Source: Bryobacterales bacterium
Lineage (GTDB): Bacteria > Acidobacteriota > Terriglobia > Bryobacterales > Bryobacteraceae
Assembly: GCA_020847045.1 (NCBI GenBank)
Contig: JADLCT010000061.1
Location: forward strand, 1-47,199
Direction of reading: 5' to 3'
DNA: 47,199 bases
Of this stretch, positions 41,974 through 47,199 are shown in pieces. Made by a program: the position numbers and the translations under genes. Each line of letters starts with the position of its first letter. Positions within the stretch are counted from its first letter, which is position 1. The notes below the pieces were generated by a model. It ran no database searches. It was not told where the DNA came from and saw only the letters and a program-made list of their open reading frames with translations.

Positions 41974-44900
41974 TTACCACATCAGCTTCAAGCCGAACTG
42001 GATGTTGCGCATCGAGGCCACGGTGCCGGTGACCGCGCCCACGCCGCCCCGGACGCCCGCCTGCGACGGGAACACGATCTGGCCGGAGGAATTGCGTGTG
42101 GGCAGGAAGCCGCCGCCCGTGTTCAGGCCGCGGTTGGGCACGTTGAACTGCGGCGTGTTGAACAGGTTGAACAACTCGCCACGGAACTGCAGTTTGACGC
42201 GCTCGCCCAGGCGGAAGTTCTTGAACGCGGAGAAGTCGATGTTCTTCTGGCCAGGGCCATCAAGAATGCCGTTGCCGGCGTTGCCATAGTGGCACAGCTC
42301 CGGCATCGACGTATTGCTGCAACTCACCAGTTGGAAGGCGTCGACGTTAAACCACTGGTCGACCGTTGGGTTGGAGAGTTGGCCCGAACCGATCCGGTCC
42401 GGCCGCACGGGCGAGTTGGCCGTGTTCAGGATGTTGCCCTGCGTCACGCTGAACGGGAAGCCCGTGCGCAGAGTGATGATGCCGTTGGTCTGCCAGCCGG
42501 AGAAGATGTGGCCGGCCACGCCCTTGCGCAGCATCACCGGCGCGGGCACGTCGTAGACGAAGCTCATCACGGCGATGTGCTCGGCGCCGAAGCCCACGCG
42601 GCCCTTCTCCGCCGCGCGGTCGCGCGGGTTCTGGAAGGTGTTCGAGTTGTAGCCGTCGCCCTCGTTGCGGCCATAGCCTTCCATAAGGGTCTTGCTGTAG
42701 GTGTAGGCCAGCGTGAACAGCAGTCCGTTGGTCATCTCCTTCTTGAACGACACCTGCATGCCGTGGTACCAGGAGTTGCCGCCGCTATCCAGGAAGCGGG
42801 TGCGGGTGAGCGGGCGCGTTACGCCGTCGTCAATGACGAACGGGAACGGACGGCGGTTCTGCACGGTGGCCGTCGAGCTGAGGAAGAACGGATCGGGGTT
42901 GTTGATCTCCACCGTGTTGTCCATGTGCGTCGTCTTGCTGCCGATGTAGCCCACCGACAACGTGGAGGCCCACGGCAGGCGCCGCTGGATGTCGAAGCTC
43001 CACTGCGACACATAGGGCTGGAAGTTGTCCGTGTTCAGCACGTTTGCGCTGACCGCCGAGCTGCGGTTCGCGACGCCGAACGGATTCGAGAAGTTGTACA
43101 CGGTTGTGCCGGGCACCAGCACGCCATTGCTCAGCGTGTTGGCGAAATTCGAGGAGCCCGACAGCGGCGGATTCAGGTTCAGAATCGTGTAGTTGTTCAA
43201 CTGGTGGATGTTGTAGTAAATGCCAAAGCCGGAACGAATCACCCAGGCATCCGATAAACGGTAGGCCAGGCCGAGACGCGGCATCAGCATCTTCTTCTGC
43301 GGTTTGTAGAAGTCGTAACTGGTGCGGATCTTCGCCGGCACGAATTCCGGCGGGCTGTTCAAGCCGTTGCGCCATTCGAGGCTGCGCCACAGGCCGCGCA
43401 CGTCGGTGGCCGCCGTGTTGTACTCCCAGCGCAGGCCGAGATTCAGCGTCAGTTTGCGCGTGGCCTTCCAGTCGTCCTGGAAATAGAAACCAGTGCGCCA
43501 CTGCTTCACGTCGGTCAGCGGCAGGCCTTCCGGTGAATCGGTGGAGGTTGGCGTACCCATCAGGAAGGCGGCGTAGGCGTTGTTGGCCACGTTGCCTGTG
43601 AAGTTGAACGAGCCGCGCGGAACGTTGGCCGCGCCGCGGAACAGCGTTACGCGCCGCAGGTCGAAGCCGGCCTTGAATGTGTGCGCGCCGGTGGAATAGC
43701 TGACGTTGTCGCTGATCTGGTAGAGCTTGTTGTCGTCGAAGCCGTTGCCACCGTCGCGTTCGGCCAGGCCGGTGAAGCCCGCCACGTTCATGCCCGGAAT
43801 GCCCACTTCGCGGCGGGTCAGGGGACGGTTGCCGTCGGTCAGCACGTTGAAGCCGGTAATGCCGATGCTATCCAGCGTGAAGTCGGTGTTGGCGCGCGGG
43901 TTGAAGCTGTCATCGCGCGACTGGGTATAGCCGAAGCGGAACTCGTTGATCATCCGCGGCGTGAATACGTGCAGCCACTGCGCGGCGTAGTTGTTGTTTC
44001 GGCCCTCCACCAGGTAGGTGAAGTTCGGGTTGTTCGTAATGCTGAAGTACCGCGGCAGGTTCGTCGCGTAACGGAAGAACACCTTGTCGTTGAGCGAGAA
44101 GTTGTGGTCGATCTTCACGAAGTACTGGTTGTCGTCGATCGAGTTCGTGCCCGGGTTGCGGAAGTTCACGGCGCCGGAGGCGTCATCGGAGATGGCGAAC
44201 TGCGCCTTGGGCCAGAAGTTGGTGAGCGCGCGGGCTGCCGAGGTGATGCGCGTACTGGGGATGATGTTGCCGGCAAACGGCAGCGGCGAGTTGGGATTGG
44301 AAGCCGGATCGATGATGTTGATCGCCGGAAGAGCCGCGCCGGCCGCGCTGGTGCGGTTCAGCAGGCTGCTGAAATTCCCCGCACGGAACGCTTCGGTGGG
44401 GACGCTCGCCGTGGAGATGGCGCCCGGTTCGCGGCGGCGGCGCCCTTCATAGTTGAAGTTGAAGAAGGTTTTGTTGCGGCCGTCATAAAGCTTGCCCAGG
44501 TAGACCGGACCGTTCACGACGAAACCGAACTGATTCTGGCGCAGCGCCGTCTTGGGCGACCGAGCGGCTCCGGCCGGGGTGAAGTAGTTCTGGAAGAAGC
44601 CCTCGGCGTCCAGCTTTTGGTTGCGCAGGAAGTTGTAAACCGAACCATGAAAATCGTTGGTGCCCGAGCGCATCACCATCACCAGTTGCGCTCCGGAGTT
44701 GAATCCGTATTCGGCGGAGTAGCTGCCCGAATAGACCTTCACCTCTTCCATGGCTTCGGGCGAGGGAGAAAACGGAACCGTGTTCACGCGCGCCTCGGTG
44801 GCCACGACGCCATCCAGCGTCGCATGCTGACTCACCTCGCGCTGGCCGTTGGCCACGATGGCGATCGTCTGGCCCGGAATGGGAATGCCGCCACCGCCGC

Positions 44901-45411
44901 CCGACTGTCCGTCGTAGCCGCCGCGCGAGCCAAACTGTACGCCCGGATTCAGCACGGCGAAATTGCCCACGTTGCGTCCGTTCATCGGCAGTTCCACCAG
45001 CCGCCGCTGCTCCACCGTGCCGCCCACGCTGGCCTCGTCGGTGCGCAGTGTCGTCGCCGCGGCGCTTACCGTGATGCGCTCGGTTTGCGCGCCCACTTGC
45101 AGAGCGAAATCCACGCGGACCTTTTCGTTGATCTGCAGACGGACGCCTTTCTTGGTCTCCGCCTTGAAGCCGCTCATCTCCACGCTGACCTCGTACTCGC
45201 CGATGTCCAGAAGCGGCAGGGCGTAGTCGCCCGTGCTCGTGGTCAGGGTTTCCGTATTGACTCCGGTTCCCACGTTGCGGGCGGTGATTTTCGCCCCTTG
45301 AACCGATGCCCCCGTGGAGTCCGTTACTGTCCCCAGGATGGTGGTGGATGTGGTCTGCGCGTGCAGCGACATCACTGCCAGTAACCCGATCAATAAACGC
45401 ACCTTACGCAT
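41974..45411 (-). CDS. TonB-dependent receptor, Oar-like, with CarboxypepD_reg domain (2)
   Basis: Outer-membrane receptor of 1145 aa. Signal peptide 1 to about 19, carboxypeptidase-regulatory domain (ILGTVTDSTGASVQGAKITA, GEYEVSVEMSGFKAET), plug (ELPMNGRNVGNFAVLNPG, SAEYGFNSGAQLVMVMRSG) and a large barrel ending in Trp (NIQFGLKLMW). It imports a substrate not yet known. GGGAGG precedes the ATG by 5 bases. Upstream there is a possible promoter (TTCGAC, 18 bases, TATCCT at 45458-45487). It ends with a strong terminator. Confidence 0.95.
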   Translation of the reverse strand: MRKVRLLIGLLAVMSLHAQTTSTTILGTVTDSTGASVQGAKITARNVGTGVNTETLTTSTGDYALPLLDIGEYEVSVEMSGFKAETKKGVRLQINEKVRVDFALQVGAQTERITVSAAATTLRTDEASVGGTVEQRRLVELPMNGRNVGNFAVLNPGVQFGSRGGYDGQSGGGGGIPIPGQTIAIVANGQREVSQHATLDGVVATEARVNTVPFSPSPEAMEEVKVYSGSYSAEYGFNSGAQLVMVMRSGTNDFHGSVYNFLRNQKLDAEGFFQNYFTPAGAARSPKTALRQNQFGFVVNGPVYLGKLYDGRNKTFFNFNYEGRRRREPGAISTASVPTEAFRAGNFSSLLNRTSAAGAALPAINIIDPASNPNSPLPFAGNIIPSTRITSAARALTNFWPKAQFAISDDASGAVNFRNPGTNSIDDNQYFVKIDHNFSLNDKVFFRYATNLPRYFSITNNPNFTYLVEGRNNNYAAQWLHVFTPRMINEFRFGYTQSRDDSFNPRANTDFTLDSIGITGFNVLTDGNRPLTRREVGIPGMNVAGFTGLAERDGGNGFDDNKLYQISDNVSYSTGAHTFKAGFDLRRVTLFRGAANVPRGSFNFTGNVANNAYAAFLMGTPTSTDSPEGLPLTDVKQWRTGFYFQDDWKATRKLTLNLGLRWEYNTAATDVRGLWRSLEWRNGLNSPPEFVPAKIRTSYDFYKPQKKMLMPRLGLAYRLSDAWVIRSGFGIYYNIHQLNNYTILNLNPPLSGSSNFANTLSNGVLVPGTTVYNFSNPFGVANRSSAVSANVLNTDNFQPYVSQWSFDIQRRLPWASTLSVGYIGSKTTHMDNTVEINNPDPFFLSSTATVQNRRPFPFVIDDGVTRPLTRTRFLDSGGNSWYHGMQVSFKKEMTNGLLFTLAYTYSKTLMEGYGRNEGDGYNSNTFQNPRDRAAEKGRVGFGAEHIAVMSFVYDVPAPVMLRKGVAGHIFSGWQTNGIITLRTGFPFSVTQGNILNTANSPVRPDRIGSGQLSNPTVDQWFNVDAFQLVSCSNTSMPELCHYGNAGNGILDGPGQKNIDFSAFKNFRLGERVKLQFRGELFNLFNTPQFNVPNRGLNTGGGFLPTRNSSGQIVFPSQAGVRGGVGAVTGTVASMRNIQFGLKLMW

Positions 45412-45457
45412 TACAACCTCCCTTGATTGAAATGAAAGCGTCTGCCCAGTGATGTCT

Positions 45458-45487
45458 AGGATACGCCCTGAGAACGCAAATGTCGAA
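45458..45487 (-). promoter_or_regulatory. Possible promoter of the second TonB receptor gene
   Basis: On the minus strand: TTCGAC, an 18-base spacer, then TATCCT, about 45 bases before the ATG at 45411. Both boxes deviate from consensus. The rest of the 257-base gap to atpF includes an AT-rich TATATATT stretch at 45611-45618 that may be the -10 of the atp genes. Confidence 0.3.
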
Positions 45488-45668
45488 GTGAGATCTAAAA
45501 TATTTTTTCATCCGGCTGCGGAACCGGACCCTATTCCGGCCCCCGGCCGCCGGTCTGGCGCCTCCAGTTTCCCCCGCCCGGTTGCCCGCCGTATCATTAC
45601 TGTGCTAGCGTATATATTCTTAGGGTCTGTCAGCCTGCCCCCCGTGGCTCGGCCCCTTCTCAACTTCC

Positions 45669-46118
45669 ATGGAACAGATGTTGGCTCAAGTGGTGCCCCT
45701 GCTGTGGCAAGCCCTACCCACGTTCTTCCTGCTCGTTCTTCTGCATTTCTATCTGAAGTACATGTTGTTCCAGCCCATCCATAAGGTGCTGGAAGAGCGG
45801 CGTGCGGCCACCGAAGGCGTCCGCGAAGCGGCCACCCACGCCCGCCTGGCCGCCGAGAAGAAGGCCGCCGAGTACGAAGAGGCTTTGCGGCAGGCGCGCG
45901 GCGAAGTTTACAAGGAGCAGGAGTTGCTCCGGACCGGTCTCCGGAAGGAGCAGCAGGACGCCCTGGCCGAGATGCGGGCCCACACAGAGGCCCTGATCGA
46001 GCAGGCGCGCGTGCGTATTGACACGGAGCGTGCCGCGGCGCAGGCCTCTCTTGAGGCTGAAAGCGACGCCATTGCCGAATCCATCGCCAAGGCCGCGCTG
46101 AAAGGCGGTCTCAATTGA
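45669..46118 (+). CDS. atpF: F-type ATP synthase F0 subunit b (AtpF)
   Basis: Peripheral-stalk subunit of 149 aa. One N-terminal membrane helix (ALPTFFLLVLLHFYLKYMLF) is followed by a long charged coiled coil (ERRAATEGVREAA through EALIEQARVRI). It links F0 to F1. The stop overlaps the next start (TTGA), giving two b-type genes in tandem. atpB and atpE are not present upstream, unlike many bacterial atp operons. Confidence 0.92.
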   Translation: MEQMLAQVVPLLWQALPTFFLLVLLHFYLKYMLFQPIHKVLEERRAATEGVREAATHARLAAEKKAAEYEEALRQARGEVYKEQELLRTGLRKEQQDALAEMRAHTEALIEQARVRIDTERAAAQASLEAESDAIAESIAKAALKGGLN

Positions 46119-46660
46119 AGCGCCTGGCTCTCCTCTTGATGCTCGCCGCCACTGCTTTCGCCAACACGGAAGCCGGGGGCCATCATGAGCCGCCCGTAAT
46201 GTATAAGTGGATCAACTTCGGAATTCTGGCCTTGGGCTTGGCCGTCGTCGCTGTGAAAGCGGGCGGCCCGTTTTTTGCGGACCGGGCGCGGGATATCGCC
46301 GTGGCGCTGGACGCCGCCAAACGTGTGCAGGCCGAATCGGAAGCGCAGGTGGCGGAGATCTCTCACCGCATCGCGAATCTCGACACCGAGTTGAACGCCA
46401 TGAAAGCGGAGGCTCGCGCGGCCATGGAACTGGAGCGCATCCGCTCCAGCCGTGAGACCGAGGAATTGAAGACGAAGATGCAGGCCTCCGCCGAGCAGGA
46501 GATTGCCGCCGCGGCCAAGAGCGCCGAATTTGAGCTGCGCCGTTTCTCCAGCCAGCTTGCCCTTGGCCTGGCCGAGCAGAAGATCAAGGCCCGCATGAAT
46601 GAACATGTGCAGGGGGGCTTGGTCGGCAGTTTCGTCGCCAGCCTGGAACAAAGAGGTTAA
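46115..46660 (+). CDS. F-type ATP synthase F0 subunit b-like (b')
   Basis: Second b-type stalk protein of 181 aa. TTG 46115 overlaps the atpF stop. The N-terminus MKRLALLLMLAATAFANTEA looks like a cleavable signal peptide ahead of the true anchor helix (INFGILALGLAVVAVKAG), which is unusual for a b subunit. A long Ala/Glu-rich coiled coil follows (about 75-165). It probably forms a b/b' heterodimer with the preceding product. atpH follows after 8 bases. Confidence 0.88.
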   Translation: MKRLALLLMLAATAFANTEAGGHHEPPVMYKWINFGILALGLAVVAVKAGGPFFADRARDIAVALDAAKRVQAESEAQVAEISHRIANLDTELNAMKAEARAAMELERIRSSRETEELKTKMQASAEQEIAAAAKSAEFELRRFSSQLALGLAEQKIKARMNEHVQGGLVGSFVASLEQRG

Positions 46661-46668
46661 CGCCCATC

Positions 46669-47199
46669 ATGTCGCTCGCCGCCGCCACCCGTTACGCCCG
46701 CGCTCTGGCCGATGTCGTCCTGGCGCCCGGCTCCAGCGTGGACGCCACTCCGGCTCTTCAGCAGTTGCATGCCTTCAATGGGTTACTGGCGGAGTCCAGC
46801 GACCTGCGCAATATTCTGCTTTCCCCAACTGTCCCGCCTTCGCGCAAGCGCGCCGTCGTTTCCGAGTTCGGCCGCATGCTGGACCTTTCAAAGACGGTGC
46901 AGAATTTTCTCTTCGTGGTCATCGACCACCGCCGCGTCAACCTGCTGGGCGCCATCTCGAAGGCGTTTGAAGACGCCGTGGATGAACGGCTGGGACGGGT
47001 TCGCGCCGACGTGCGTACGGCGATGCCGCTGGATGGCGGCCAGCGTGAGGCCGTTGCGGCGCGCCTGCGGCAGATCACCGGCAAGGATGTCCGGTGCCAG
47101 TTCGAAGTGGAAGAATCCTTGCTGGGCGGCCTTTCGGCCCGCATCGGCTCAAAAATCTACGATGGCTCCGTGCGCGGCCGCCTCGACGTGCTGCGCCAA
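46669..47199 (+). CDS. atpH: F-type ATP synthase subunit delta (AtpH), 3' end outside window
   Basis: 177 codons with no stop; the gene runs off the window. OSCP/delta features: AAATRYARALADVVL at the N-terminus, NILLSPTVPPSRKRAV, FLFVVIDHRRVNLL and the conserved C-terminal LLGGLSARIGSKIYDGSVRGRL. It ties the peripheral stalk to the top of F1. The start is the ATG at 46669, eight bases after the b' stop. The remaining F1 genes probably follow. Confidence 0.93.
   Translation, partial: MSLAAATRYARALADVVLAPGSSVDATPALQQLHAFNGLLAESSDLRNILLSPTVPPSRKRAVVSEFGRMLDLSKTVQNFLFVVIDHRRVNLLGAISKAFEDAVDERLGRVRADVRTAMPLDGGQREAVAARLRQITGKDVRCQFEVEESLLGGLSARIGSKIYDGSVRGRLDVLRQ

Noticed and set aside
43681..45384. 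567-codon plus-strand open frame inside the second TonB receptor gene
   Set aside because: It is a reverse-strand shadow of a receptor with an intact plug and barrel; no start signal or domain.

Overview
This is a GC-rich, gene-dense bacterial window. Two large Oar/CarboxypepD_reg-type TonB-dependent receptors, Tat-exported S1 sulfatases, DUF1080 proteins and a split ATP-synthase locus (b, b', delta) suggest an Acidobacteriota member, most likely near Bryobacterales/Solibacterales (Solibacter, Bryobacter, Paludibaculum). This placement is inferred from gene content and protein style; no rRNA is present. I see no gene-free gap longer than 300 bases, no CRISPR array, no transposase and no integrase.

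Layout. 0-3.6 kb: a bifunctional RelA/SpoT enzyme, an overlapping DUF971 gene and an unrecognised 290-aa protein. 3.6-7.9 kb: a nickel/cobalt ECF transporter (cbiQ, cbiM, a NikK-like periplasmic protein, cbiO, a second ABC ATPase) on the minus strand, with a NikL-like gene inverted inside it. 7.9-11.1 kb: an alpha/beta hydrolase, then a SulP transporter divergent from an ArsR-type regulator. This last pair is bracketed by a duplicated 3' end of a tRNA-Gln gene, as in a small tRNA-associated island. 11.1-16.1 kb: housekeeping genes, namely Ppx/GppA, two tandem thymidylate-kinase-like proteins, hpt, a coiled-coil/M15-like protein and rsfS (apparent ATA start).

16.1-31.8 kb is a polymer-degradation region: a feruloyl-esterase-like enzyme, an orphan sugar-binding lipoprotein, a beta-propeller hydrolase-like protein, a GH2-like protein lacking its nucleophile, three sulfatases and a TonB receptor. 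A 65-bp perfect direct repeat carries the probable receptor promoter. Its second copy is fused to a leftover GH-like 3' end, which records a past deletion or rearrangement. 30.8-34.9 kb: a double-GNAT protein, a quinone reductase, a TIM-barrel isomerase, adenylate kinase and a PilZ protein. 34.9-45.4 kb: a GH18 chitinase-like protein, a small basic protein with an AT-hook-like motif, an SDR/ALDH/secreted-protein operon, a DUF1080-PHP fusion and a second TonB receptor with a clear terminator. 45.7 kb to the end: atpF, atpF' and the start of atpH, without atpB or atpE beside them.

How it works together. The secreted sulfatases, GH18, GH2-like, esterase and propeller proteins and the two outer-membrane receptors look like a system for attacking sulfated or decorated polysaccharides and importing the products, with no SusD in the window. 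Across the window, TANNNT -10-like boxes sit only 6-14 bases before several start codons, and recognisable -35 boxes are mostly absent. This suggests that leaderless or very short-leader transcripts are common here.
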